DNA of 64,000 bases, from the NCBI RefSeq assembly GCF_000526795.1, contig NZ_JAGT01000001.1, positions 62,001 through 126,000 of the forward strand, written 5' to 3'. A program made the position numbers and the translations under genes. Below, piece after piece: positions 1 to 9,242 of the stretch (position 1 is the stretch's first letter; each line of letters starts with the position of its first letter). The notes under the pieces are model-generated. The model was not told the DNA's origin and made no database searches. It worked only from the letters and a program-made list of their open reading frames with translations. Source of the DNA: Ruminococcus flavefaciens AE3010 (GTDB lineage: Bacteria > Bacillota > Clostridia > Oscillospirales > Ruminococcaceae).

Positions 1-83
1 TAGACTTTGACGGCGTATTCTCGGCTGACGGCAGAAGCTTCAGCGAAAACGGCGGACATAATATTGAGCTGACAGTAAAATAA
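1..83 (+). CDS. C-terminal end of a gene cut by the window edge
   Basis: An open frame from base 3 to the TAA at 81-83 encodes about 26 residues ending in ELTVK. It is followed directly by a strong intrinsic terminator, which supports it being the true 3' end of a gene. Too little is visible to assign a function. Confidence 0.55.
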   Translation, partial: DFDGVFSADGRSFSENGGHNIELTVK

Positions 84-87
84 TATT

Positions 88-113
88 AAAGCTGCCTTCG
101 GGCAGCTTTTTTG
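88..113 (+). terminator. intrinsic terminator
   Basis: A nine-base-pair stem (AAAGCTGCC/GGCAGCTTT) closes on a TTCG tetraloop and runs into a T tract. It ends the partial upstream gene and separates it from the helicase gene. Confidence 0.9.
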
Positions 114-208
114 TTGATTTTTTTTGCTTTAAATATTGTAAAATCCCGCTGAATGTGGTATCATTATATTATGTATAATATCTCGCCTTAGGCAGAATGG
201 AGGAGCGT

Positions 209-3200
209 ATGGAGAACAAGATCACTTTCAGCGGCAATATGACCGCTCAGATCAATTTTGCAATGCAGCAGAACTATGTGCCTGTTTTCAGAAATATGGT
301 TATGACCAACAATACCGATGAGGAGCTTACAAGCGTAAGGCTCAGGATAAGGTTTGAGCCCGAGTTTGCCAAGACCTTTGAGTCGGTGCCTGTTGATCTT
401 AAACCGTCACAGCCTGTGGAGATATCTCCCATAAATATAATCATGCTTGCCGACTATCTTTTCAGTCTTACCGAGAAGCTTGTGGGAAGCGTTACTATAG
501 AGGCTTTGCAGGGAGAAGATGTTATTGCCGAGGAAACACGCTCCATAGAGCTTCTTGCCTATGACCAGTGGTCGGGTATAAACTTCATGCCTGAGACAGT
601 GGCAGCCTTTGTGTCGCCAAATCACCCGAAGGTGCAGGAGATAGTTGCCGCGGCAGGAAAGTACCTGCAAAAGTGGTGCGGAGATCCGTCATTTACTGGC
701 TATCAGTCTAAGAACCCCAATATCGTAAAGCAGCAGATGGGCGCAATATATGCTGCCTTACAGGAGCAGAACATCGCATACGCAATGCCTCCTGCAAGCT
801 TTGAACAGGCTCAGCGCATACGTATGCCCGATGCAGTTCCGGAGTCAAAGCAGGGCACCTGCCTTGATCTTGCTGTGCTGTACTGCTCATGCCTTGAAGC
901 CGCAGGTCTCAATCCTATGATCATTATGAGACAGGGACACGCATTTGCGGGCTGCTGGCTTGAAAACGAGACCTTCTCGGACTGTCTGCAATACGATATG
1001 TCAGCTGTTACAAAGAGAGCTGCTCACGGTATCGACGCCATAAGCCTTGTGGAGTGCACCGACTTCACAGCAGGCAAGAATACAGATTTTGACAGCGCAG
1101 AAAAGCATGCTGCATCAGCACTCGATGATGAGAGCAAATTCTATTTTGCCATAGATATAAGCCGTACACGTTCAAGCGGCATACGTCCCGTACCGTCAAG
1201 GGTTTACGAGGACGGCACATTCAAGGCTGTGGACTACGGCGCAAGGAAGAAGTCGGAGATAACCTCAGCTCCCAACGAGATAGCTCAGCAGGGCATACCC
1301 AATGCCGAGGGCAGAGAGGTCACCAAGCAGGTGATGTGGGAGAGAAAGCTCCTTGATCTCAGTCTGCGCAACAGCCTGCTGAACTTCCGTGCAACAGCTA
1401 TGAGCGTTCAGCTCATGGTCAGCGACCTGGGAGTTCTTGAGGACGAGATATCCAAGGGCGAGGACTTCAAGGTAATGCCTATGCCCAACGATATTACCCT
1501 CCAGATGTCCGACAGCAAGATATACGAGATCGAAAACGACCGCGACCTTATCACAACTATTTCCGAGTCTGAGTTCAAGAGTCACCGTCTGCGCACCTTT
1601 ATGAAAGAAGCCGACCTTGAAAAGATAATGAAGAAGCTTCACAGACAGGCAAAGGTGAGCATTGAGGAAAACGGCGTGAACACTATTTATCTGGCACTTG
1701 GCTTCCTGAAATGGTTCGAGACCGAAAAGAGCGATAAGGCCCGTTATGCGCCTCTTGTCCTCATTCCTATAGATATTATCCGCAAGGTGCAGGAGAAGTC
1801 CTACATTATCCGTATGCGCGACGAGGATACACAGATGAACATCACCATGCTGGAGCATATCCGCCAGATGTTCGGCATTGATATAAAGGGACTTGATCCT
1901 GTTCCCGAGGACGAAAACGGTGTTGACCTCCAGCTAATTTTCAATACAGTGCGTCAGGGTATACTCTCTCAGCCTCGCTGGGATATAGTTGACTATGCCT
2001 TTATCGGACAGTTCTCATTCAACCGCTTCATCATGTGGAACGATATCCGCAACCGTGCGGACGAGCTTGCAAAGAACAAGGTAGTTGCAAGCCTTATCTC
2101 AGGCAAGACCGAGTGGGAGGGGGACGACCTGTACATATCGCCCCTTGACCTTGACAATAACGTTGCTCCCACCGATCTGGTAGTACCGCTGAGTGCCGAT
2201 TCGTCACAGCTTGCGGCGGTATATGCGGCTTCACAGGGCAAGAGCTTCGTGCTTCACGGACCTCCCGGAAGCGGTAAGTCCCAGACTATCACAAATATGA
2301 TAGCAAGTGCTCTGTATCAGGGCAAATCGGTGCTGTTCGTTGCCGAGAAAATGGCAGCTCTCTCCGTTGTTGAAAAGCGTCTGAACAAGGTCGGTCTCGG
2401 ACCGTTCTGCATAGAGCTACATTCCAACAAGGCGCAGAAGCGTGCTGTGCTCAATCAGCTTGAGGAAACTCTCAACGTTGGACGAATCAAGAAGCCTGCG
2501 GAGTACAAGGCTCAGGCTGACAAGATAGCGGAAATGCGCAAAGAGCTCAACGGCACTATGGAGGAGATATACAAGAAGCGCAATTTCGGCTGCTCAATGT
2601 ACGACGCAGCTGTAAGATACGAGAAAAACAGCAGTTTCGGCGGCAAGTTCACATTTACCAATGAGCAGCTTGACGCCATGAGCGATACCTCTTATTCAAC
2701 ATGGCGTGAGACTCTGGAAAGCCTTGTGGCTGCGGGACGTGAGTTCGGCGATGTTACTACCACGGCTCTCGGAGTGTGCGAGCTGACAGAGTGCACTCCC
2801 GAGACAAGGGGGGCTATGGAAGCGAAGCTCCGTGAGCTCAAAACAGCACTCACGGCTGCACAGAGCGATACCCCTCAGCTTGCGGCGTTCACAGGCAGCA
2901 GTGATATGACATTTGAGGAGTGCAAGCTTGCTGCGGAGATAATGACTGCTTCGGCAAAGGGCGAGCAGCTTCTCCCCGATATTATTGCTGACAGCCGCTG
3001 GAACGGCTTCAAGGAGCCTGCACAGGGACTTATCGGCATAGGCAAGGAGCTCATGGGCGTCAAGAACGATCTGCTCTCACAGTTTGAGCCCTCAGTGCTG
3101 ACATATAATGCTTCCGACGCTCTTGTGCGCTGGAAAACAGCCCAGGGCAAGTGGTTCCTTGCAAAGAGCATGGGCAGCAAGAAGCTTGTTAAGGAGCTTG

Positions 3201-5977
3201 CAGCTCACGCAAAATCAGCTTCAACTGTAACAAAGGAAAATATCACTCAGTATTACGACAAGATAAATCAATTCAACGCTCTGAAAAATCAGGTGGCGTC
3301 TGCACAGCCCGAGCTTGTGAAGTACTTCGGTACTTTGAAGCTTGATGAGAACACCGACTGGAACGCAGTTGAGAGCTGCGTTGCACGTTCATCGGAGCTT
3401 GGTGAAAAGGTGGCCTCTTCCACATTCTCCCCCGAAATAAAGCAGAAGCTCTGCGAGAGCCTTACCACAGGCGTAAACGGCGATACCTCAAAGGTAGTCG
3501 CAGACTATTCGGCTCTTGAAAGTGTTGCTTCTCAGCTCCGCAGCAGCTTTGGCATAAATACGGACAAGCTCATAACAGGCGAGAGCTGGGGCAGTGACGC
3601 TCAGCAGAAAGCCGACGCCGTTATCGAATCACTTCCTCAGCTGAAAGAGTGGACGGGTATCGTCACTATCTGCAACAGGCTAAGGGAACTGGGTATCGGC
3701 AATGTTGCCGACGCCTACATGAACGGCGAGGTGCCAAATGAGCAGCTTATAGGCGCATTCGACTGCGATATCAGCAAGGCTATGGTCACAAGCACAATTT
3801 CACGAAATACCGTGCTTTCAAAGTTCCAGGGCACTCTCTTTGAGGATACTATCAGAAAATTCGGCGAAGTCCTCGATAACTTCTCCACACTGTCCATCAA
3901 GGAGCTTGCAGCCGATCTTTCGGCTAAGATACCAACACCGGGCAGCTCTGCAAACAGCTCTGAGATAGGCATACTGCAAAAGGCTATCAAGTCGGGCGGC
4001 AGAATGATGTCCATACGCAAGCTTTTCGACAGCATACCAAATCTGCTCCGCAGAATGTGTCCCGTAATGCTCATGAGCCCTATTTCCGTGGCACAGTATA
4101 TAGACCCGTCTTACCCTAAGTTCGACCTTGTTATCTTCGATGAGGCTTCACAGCTACCAACCTGTGAGGCTGTTGGAGCTATCGCAAGAGGTGAGAACGT
4201 TATCGTCGTAGGTGACCCGAAACAGCTTCCGCCTACAAGCTTCTTTGCTTCAAATCAGGTGGACGAGGAGAACTACGAAAAGGAAGATCTGGAAAGCGTA
4301 CTTGACGACTGTCTGGCACTTTCAATGCCTCAGAAGCATCTGCTCTGGCATTACCGTTCACGCCATGAGAGCCTTATAGCGTACAGCAACTCCAAGTACT
4401 ACGAGAACAAGCTCTACACCTTCCCGTCGCCTGACGATCAGGTATCGGAGGTAAGCTGGGTACACGTAGAGGGCTACTATGACAAGAGCTCCACACGTAC
4501 CAACAAGGCAGAGGCACAGGCTGTAGTTGAAGAGATATGCCGCAGACTGAGAGACGAAAAGCTGAGAAAGCTCAGTATCGGTGTTGTTACGTTCAGTCTG
4601 CCCCAGCAGAACCTTATCGATGATCTGCTCATGGACGCCTACCGCGACGATCCTAAGCTTGAAGAATACGCAAACGAGATGTATGAGCCCATACTCATCA
4701 AGAACCTTGAAAACGTACAGGGCGATGAGCGTGACGTTATCATGTTCTCGATCGGCTACGGTCCCGACAAGGACGGCAAGGTATCAATGAACTTCGGTCC
4801 TCTCAACCGTGACGGCGGCTGGAGACGTCTTAACGTTGCTATTTCACGTTCAAAGTGTCAGATGATAGTATTCTCTGTCATCACTCCCGACATGATAGAC
4901 CTGTCCCGCACACGCTCCGACGGCATTGAGGGACTCAAGGGCTTCCTTGAATTTGCTGCAAAGGGCAGGAGCGCTCTTCCCGTAAGAGCCGGCTCAAAGA
5001 GCAGTAATGACGGCTTTGAGACAGTTGTGGCTGAGGAGCTGAAAAAGCTGGGCTACGACTGCAAGTGCAGCGTGGGCTGCTCCGACTACAAGATAGATGT
5101 TGCAGTAGTAAATCCCGACAAGCCTGACAGCTATATCATGGGCATAAACTGCGGCAGCGAGGCCAATTTCCACAACGGTACCGCAAGCGACAGAACTCTT
5201 TCTCAGCCAAGCGTGCTGAGAGGTCTGGGCTGGAACGTCATGAGCGTTTATATCATCGACTGGCTCGACAATAAGGACAAGGTACTGGGCAAGATAAAGG
5301 CTGAAATAGACGCGGCTTTGGAGCGCTACCGCGATCCTGAAGCAGCTCCCAAGGCTGAGGAAAAGAAGAAGCAGGAGCTGGTATTCGAGACCGAAAAAGC
5401 TGAAAGCTTTGACGAGAGCTTCGACGAGTTCAAGTCCTTCAAGATAAAGGCGCTTGGCACTTCCGAGAGCTTCAGCGAAGCAAGCACTGCAAAGATAACC
5501 AAGTGCATCAATGATATACTTGCGGCGGAAGCTCCCATGAACATGAAGGCACTTGCGAAAAAGACATTCTCATGCTGGGGCATATCACGTCCGGGAGCTA
5601 ACATGAAGGCTCTGTTCGATACTGCATTTGAGAAATCGGAAGCAAAGGTAACTAAGGCAGGAGAGAACGAGTACGTATGGCTCAGCTCACAGATACCTGA
5701 GGAGTACGACAAGTGCAGGACAGTGTATAAGAACGACGAAAAGCGCGATATCGACGATGTTGCGCCTGAGGAGATAGCAGTCGGCATTAAGGAGATAATG
5801 TCACGTCAGGTGGCAATGTCCCGTGATGACCTCCTCCGCGAGGTGGCACATCTCTTCGGATTTACAAGAATGACGGCAACTCTCGAGACCTCCGTCGCTC
5901 TTGGTATAAAGGCGGCTAAGAACCGCGGCTGGGTAGGCTTTTCCGAGGACGGAAGAGTGTCCTACACAGGAAACTGA
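209..5977 (+). CDS. giant superfamily 1 helicase with DUF4011, restriction-like nuclease and DUF3320 domains
   Basis: This is a roughly 1,920-residue multidomain ATPase. Residues 1-370 hold a beta-rich region and a transglutaminase-like stretch (KQGTCLDLAVLYCSCL), followed by a DUF4011-type region. Walker A is GPPGSGKSQT near residue 684. Walker B is VIFDEASQLP near 1309, followed by VVGDPKQLPP, HYRSRHESLI and a C-terminal helicase block with NVQGDERDVI and RLNVAISRSK. Residues about 1600-1710 resemble the REase_MTES_1575 (Vsr-like) nuclease fold, and the last 160 residues match DUF3320. ATG 209 is preferred over ATG 197 because GGAGG at 199-203 sits five bases upstream of it. The gene stands alone, with no partner defence gene nearby. 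Family members are large DNA/RNA-processing proteins, sometimes linked to anti-phage defence; that role is inference here. Confidence 0.9.
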   Translation: MENKITFSGNMTAQINFAMQQNYVPVFRNMVMTNNTDEELTSVRLRIRFEPEFAKTFESVPVDLKPSQPVEISPINIIMLADYLFSLTEKLVGSVTIEALQGEDVIAEETRSIELLAYDQWSGINFMPETVAAFVSPNHPKVQEIVAAAGKYLQKWCGDPSFTGYQSKNPNIVKQQMGAIYAALQEQNIAYAMPPASFEQAQRIRMPDAVPESKQGTCLDLAVLYCSCLEAAGLNPMIIMRQGHAFAGCWLENETFSDCLQYDMSAVTKRAAHGIDAISLVECTDFTAGKNTDFDSAEKHAASALDDESKFYFAIDISRTRSSGIRPVPSRVYEDGTFKAVDYGARKKSEITSAPNEIAQQGIPNAEGREVTKQVMWERKLLDLSLRNSLLNFRATAMSVQLMVSDLGVLEDEISKGEDFKVMPMPNDITLQMSDSKIYEIENDRDLITTISESEFKSHRLRTFMKEADLEKIMKKLHRQAKVSIEENGVNTIYLALGFLKWFETEKSDKARYAPLVLIPIDIIRKVQEKSYIIRMRDEDTQMNITMLEHIRQMFGIDIKGLDPVPEDENGVDLQLIFNTVRQGILSQPRWDIVDYAFIGQFSFNRFIMWNDIRNRADELAKNKVVASLISGKTEWEGDDLYISPLDLDNNVAPTDLVVPLSADSSQLAAVYAASQGKSFVLHGPPGSGKSQTITNMIASALYQGKSVLFVAEKMAALSVVEKRLNKVGLGPFCIELHSNKAQKRAVLNQLEETLNVGRIKKPAEYKAQADKIAEMRKELNGTMEEIYKKRNFGCSMYDAAVRYEKNSSFGGKFTFTNEQLDAMSDTSYSTWRETLESLVAAGREFGDVTTTALGVCELTECTPETRGAMEAKLRELKTALTAAQSDTPQLAAFTGSSDMTFEECKLAAEIMTASAKGEQLLPDIIADSRWNGFKEPAQGLIGIGKELMGVKNDLLSQFEPSVLTYNASDALVRWKTAQGKWFLAKSMGSKKLVKELAAHAKSASTVTKENITQYYDKINQFNALKNQVASAQPELVKYFGTLKLDENTDWNAVESCVARSSELGEKVASSTFSPEIKQKLCESLTTGVNGDTSKVVADYSALESVASQLRSSFGINTDKLITGESWGSDAQQKADAVIESLPQLKEWTGIVTICNRLRELGIGNVADAYMNGEVPNEQLIGAFDCDISKAMVTSTISRNTVLSKFQGTLFEDTIRKFGEVLDNFSTLSIKELAADLSAKIPTPGSSANSSEIGILQKAIKSGGRMMSIRKLFDSIPNLLRRMCPVMLMSPISVAQYIDPSYPKFDLVIFDEASQLPTCEAVGAIARGENVIVVGDPKQLPPTSFFASNQVDEENYEKEDLESVLDDCLALSMPQKHLLWHYRSRHESLIAYSNSKYYENKLYTFPSPDDQVSEVSWVHVEGYYDKSSTRTNKAEAQAVVEEICRRLRDEKLRKLSIGVVTFSLPQQNLIDDLLMDAYRDDPKLEEYANEMYEPILIKNLENVQGDERDVIMFSIGYGPDKDGKVSMNFGPLNRDGGWRRLNVAISRSKCQMIVFSVITPDMIDLSRTRSDGIEGLKGFLEFAAKGRSALPVRAGSKSSNDGFETVVAEELKKLGYDCKCSVGCSDYKIDVAVVNPDKPDSYIMGINCGSEANFHNGTASDRTLSQPSVLRGLGWNVMSVYIIDWLDNKDKVLGKIKAEIDAALERYRDPEAAPKAEEKKKQELVFETEKAESFDESFDEFKSFKIKALGTSESFSEASTAKITKCINDILAAEAPMNMKALAKKTFSCWGISRPGANMKALFDTAFEKSEAKVTKAGENEYVWLSSQIPEEYDKCRTVYKNDEKRDIDDVAPEEIAVGIKEIMSRQVAMSRDDLLREVAHLFGFTRMTATLETSVALGIKAAKNRGWVGFSEDGRVSYTGN

Positions 5978-5994
5978 ATCAATGGAGAATCAAA

Positions 5995-7332
5995 TTGAAA
6001 AGACTTTTGATATTAATTGGAAAGATAATAGTTAAGCTTTTGCAGCTTATGCACCGTAATGCGGGAAATCTGCCCGGTATCATACTGTGGCACCTTTCCC
6101 GCCAAAAGGCGGTGTCCATGTTCAAGGTGGACTGCCCAATAATAGCTGTTACGGGCACTAACGGAAAGACCTCCGTTACAAACTGTATAGCTCAGCTCTT
6201 TGAGCGCAGCGGCAAGAAGATAATCATTAACCACGAGGGCAACAATCTCGATACGGGTATATGCTCCATGCTGCTGAAATACTGTGATATGTCGGGAAAG
6301 GTAAAGGCTGACATGCTGATACTGGAGACCGACGAGTCCCACGTACCAGTGGTGTATTCTCAGCTGAAGCTTGATACCCTTGTGGTGCTGAACTTCTTCC
6401 GCGACCAGCTTGACAGAAACGGCGAAATGGAAACTCTTATCCAGAAGATAAACGGCTTCTGCAAGACCTTTGAGGGCAATCTTATCCTCAACGGCGACGA
6501 CCCAAATACAGCACGTCTCGGCAGGGCAAATCCAAATAACAAGAACGTGAAGTACTTCCACGCAGAGCCATACGCTTTTGCCACGAAGAAGATATTCGAG
6601 GCTTCCGAGGGACGCTTCTGTCCATTCTGCGGAGAAGCTCTTGAATACGACTACTATCAGTACTCCCACATCGGAAAGTTCATCTGTAAGAAGTGCGGCT
6701 TCGGCGACTATGAGCCCTATATCACTGCCAAGGATATCGACCTTGAAAAGCCTGTGTTCACAGCTGACGGGCATACCTATTCACCCAAGCTCAACAGTAT
6801 CTACAACGTTTACAATATGACGGCTGTTGCGGCAGCAGCGAAGCTCTACAGCATCGACCAGAAGATAACCGACGGAGTTATCAACAGCTATACCGTCAAG
6901 AACGGACGCATGGAGAACTTCATGCTCAGCGGCAATAAGGCAACTCTTAATCTTGCCAAGAACCCGGTGGGCGCCAATATGACCCTCCGTGTTATGAACG
7001 AGATGCAGGGCGAAAAGGAGCTCCTTTTCGTGCTCAACGACAACATTGCAGACGGACTTGACGTATCGTGGATATACGATATCAATTTCAGCATATTCGA
7101 GCGTGTTACGAGAGTTGTGACCTCGGGTACAAGAGCTTATGATATCGCTGTCCGTATAAAGACCGCAGGCTATGACCCTGCCAAGATAGTCGTGCGCCCC
7201 GACCTCGACAAGGCTGTTGAGGAGCTGGCAAGCACTCAGGGACGAAAGTTCATCATCGCAAACTATACGGCAGTTCAGCCCACAAGAAGCGCCCTGAAGC
7301 GCTATATCGCAAAGCATGGAGGTAACAAATGA
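5995..7332 (+). CDS. murT: lipid II isoglutaminyl synthase, Mur ligase subunit MurT
   Basis: With GatD this subunit amidates the alpha-carboxyl of D-Glu in lipid II, giving D-isoglutamine in peptidoglycan. The Mur-ligase P-loop reads GTNGKTS, the central ligase domain follows, and a four-cysteine zinc ribbon (C209, C212, C231, C234) typical of MurT is inserted in it. The C-terminal region matches the DUF1727 domain. At 445 residues it has the usual MurT length. The start is TTG 5995, placed after GGAG at 5984-5987. The gene follows the helicase by 17 bases and overlaps gatD by four bases (ATGA), so murT-gatD form a translationally coupled operon. Confidence 0.95.
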   Translation: MKRLLILIGKIIVKLLQLMHRNAGNLPGIILWHLSRQKAVSMFKVDCPIIAVTGTNGKTSVTNCIAQLFERSGKKIIINHEGNNLDTGICSMLLKYCDMSGKVKADMLILETDESHVPVVYSQLKLDTLVVLNFFRDQLDRNGEMETLIQKINGFCKTFEGNLILNGDDPNTARLGRANPNNKNVKYFHAEPYAFATKKIFEASEGRFCPFCGEALEYDYYQYSHIGKFICKKCGFGDYEPYITAKDIDLEKPVFTADGHTYSPKLNSIYNVYNMTAVAAAAKLYSIDQKITDGVINSYTVKNGRMENFMLSGNKATLNLAKNPVGANMTLRVMNEMQGEKELLFVLNDNIADGLDVSWIYDINFSIFERVTRVVTSGTRAYDIAVRIKTAGYDPAKIVVRPDLDKAVEELASTQGRKFIIANYTAVQPTRSALKRYIAKHGGNK

Positions 7333-8072
7333 AAACTATAAAGATTCTTCATATGTATGCCGATATGCTTGACCTTTACGGCGACAGCGGTAATATGGAG
7401 GTAATGTCCTTTCGCTGCAAAAAGCGGGGTATCGACTGTCAGATAGACAAGTATTCAATAGACTCGGAAATGCCTGATTTCAGCTCCTACGACCTCATAT
7501 ATATCGGCGGAGGAGCCGACCTTGAACAGCAGCATATCTCAGCAGACCTGCTGAAATGCAGGGACGGTATTGTAAAGGCATACAAGAACGGCACATTTCT
7601 GTTCCTTATCTGCGGCGGCTATCAGCTCATGGGAAAGTACTACCGTGATGCGGACGGCAACGACATAAAGGGACTTGGACTTTTCGACTACTTCACAGTA
7701 GCTCCCAACAGCCGCAGAAAGCGCTGTATAGGCAATATCGTTATCGAGACAAATATCACGGGCAAGCCTGTTAAAGTCGTTGGCTTTGAAAACCACGGCG
7801 GTCAGACTCAGGGCGTAAAAACTCCTTTCGGCAAGGTACTTTACGGAAACGGAAACTGCTCCAAGAGCGAGGCTGAGGGCTACTGCGAAAAGAACGTGAT
7901 AGCAACTTATCTCCACGGTCCATGCCTCTCGAAGAATCCCGAGATATCGGACTACATGATAGAGTACTGCATAAACAGGGGAGAGAGCGAATATATCGCT
8001 CTTGAAGCACTTGATGATACTCTCGAAAAGGAATGCAGACAGGTCATGCTTGACAGACTGCTTAAAAAATGA
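7329..8072 (+). CDS. gatD: lipid II isoglutaminyl synthase, glutaminase subunit GatD
   Basis: This is a class I (triad) glutamine amidotransferase of the CobB/CobQ-like group that releases ammonia for MurT. The nucleophile is C95 in LICGGYQ, and the catalytic His is H196 in YLHGP. These positions are close to those known for Staphylococcus GatD. The length, 247 residues, is typical. It starts within the last codons of murT (ATGA overlap), as expected for a stoichiometric two-subunit enzyme. Confidence 0.95.
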   Translation: MKTIKILHMYADMLDLYGDSGNMEVMSFRCKKRGIDCQIDKYSIDSEMPDFSSYDLIYIGGGADLEQQHISADLLKCRDGIVKAYKNGTFLFLICGGYQLMGKYYRDADGNDIKGLGLFDYFTVAPNSRRKRCIGNIVIETNITGKPVKVVGFENHGGQTQGVKTPFGKVLYGNGNCSKSEAEGYCEKNVIATYLHGPCLSKNPEISDYMIEYCINRGESEYIALEALDDTLEKECRQVMLDRLLKK

Positions 8073-8073
8073 T

Positions 8074-8320
8074 GTAGGGGCGGATAATTATCCGCCCCTA
8101 CAAAAAAGGAACGCCGAGGGCGGCGTTCCCTGCAGTCGGTCATTTGTGGTTTTACAGGTATTGACGGGCGGCGAAACTCCCAACAGGAGCCGCGACCCTC
8201 TGTCAGCTTCGCTGACATCTCCTAACAGGAGCGATGACCCTCTGTCAGCTATGCTGACATCTCCCTACACTGTAGGGAGTAACCCTGTACTACAGGGAGT
8301 CACCGCCCCTACAAGCTAAC
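8074..8320. repeat. cluster of short palindromic intergenic repeats
   Basis: This 320-base gene-free stretch is packed with hairpins. A 13-bp perfect inverted repeat (GTAGGGGCGGATA arms) lies at 8074-8101, and a GGAACGCC stem at 8109-8130. Two copies of a CTGTCAGC...GCTGACA hairpin, each followed by ATCTCC, lie near 8200 and 8240. Two stems built on CTCCCTACA and CCCTGTA follow. The short frame across the region is low-complexity read-through and not a gene. The first hairpin probably ends gatD transcription. The rest look like dispersed palindromic elements. Confidence 0.7.
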
Positions 8321-8346
8321 GGCTAAAAAAGGCAACAGACAGTTGC

Positions 8347-8374
8347 TTGATTTTGACGGCAGATATGATATAAT
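8347..8374 (+). promoter_or_regulatory. sigma-A promoter of the XRE regulator gene
   Basis: TTGATT at 8347-8352 and TATAAT at 8369-8374 are 16 bp apart, and a TG one base upstream of the -10 makes it an extended -10. It lies 20 bases ahead of the ATG at 8394. Confidence 0.7.
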
Positions 8375-8393
8375 AGCATCAGAGGTGATAATT

Positions 8394-9152
8394 ATGGAAA
8401 CCAAAAATGTAATACTTGAACTGAGAAATAAACACGAAATGTCACAGGAAGAGCTTGCCGAAAAGGTCTTTGTGACCCGTCAGGCTGTTTCGCGCTGGGA
8501 AACGGGCGAAACTATCCCCAACACAGAAACACTGAAGCTTCTGTCACAGCTCTTTGATGTTTCTATCAACGAGCTTTTAGGCTCACCGAGAAAGCTTGTA
8601 TGCCAGTGCTGCGGAATGCCCCTTGAGAGCGCACTGATAAGCAGGGAAAAGGACGGCTCATTCAACGAGGACTACTGCAAATGGTGCTACGCGGACGGTC
8701 AGTACACCTATCATAATATGGACGACCTCATTGATGTATGTGTAAAGCACATGGCAGGTCAGGGCTTCACAGAGGAGCAGGCACGCGAATACATGAAGGA
8801 TATGCTGCCCAAGCTCAGCTACTGGAAGAATCACAAGGAGCTGGAGGACGGCGGTGAGTTTGAGAGGTTCAAAAAGCAGCTCATAGACGAGTTCAACGAG
8901 CTGAATATCAAGGGCATGCCAAAGGTGGAAAAGCTTAATGCTCTTGTGGGAGCATATGTAAATATTGCTTACCCCATGCCAAACGGCAGTCTTGTGAAGC
9001 TTCTTGACGACAACGGGACTTATCTGGGAAATCAGTTTGAGGTGGGCGATGACCGCTGTATAGGTATACTTGCCAATGCGGACTTTCTGCTGGTATCCTC
9101 TTACGGAAAAGACGGCGCAGAGCCTGAATTGCTGCTATATAAAAAGAGATGA
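8394..9152 (+). CDS. XRE-family regulator with C-terminal zinc ribbon
   Basis: Residues 1-60 form a Cro/C1-type helix-turn-helix (MSQEELAEKVFVTRQAVSRWE). A putative zinc-ribbon domain of the PF12674 type follows, with cysteines in CQCCGMPL and YCKWCY, and then an alpha/beta tail. The start at ATG 8394 is preferred to an upstream extension because GAGGTGA sits 6 bases before it and a sigma-A promoter lies just upstream. Ligand and targets are unknown. A terminator follows, so it is monocistronic. Confidence 0.85.
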   Translation: METKNVILELRNKHEMSQEELAEKVFVTRQAVSRWETGETIPNTETLKLLSQLFDVSINELLGSPRKLVCQCCGMPLESALISREKDGSFNEDYCKWCYADGQYTYHNMDDLIDVCVKHMAGQGFTEEQAREYMKDMLPKLSYWKNHKELEDGGEFERFKKQLIDEFNELNIKGMPKVEKLNALVGAYVNIAYPMPNGSLVKLLDDNGTYLGNQFEVGDDRCIGILANADFLLVSSYGKDGAEPELLLYKKR

Positions 9153-9164
9153 TATTATGAACTG

Positions 9165-9190
9165 ACGGACAGCTTATGCTGTCCGTTTTG
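9165..9190 (+). terminator. intrinsic terminator
   Basis: A nine-bp stem (ACGGACAGC/GCTGTCCGT) with a TTAT loop runs into a T-rich tail, ending the XRE gene. Confidence 0.85.
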
Positions 9191-9242
9191 TCATTTTCAT
9201 AGCTTTCTCCCCATAAAATGTAGAAAAAACCTCGGAGGAACT

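Noticed and set aside
8002..8319. Open frame across the gatD end and the palindromic repeats
   Set aside because: It overlaps gatD out of frame, consists of repeat read-through and has no ribosome site.
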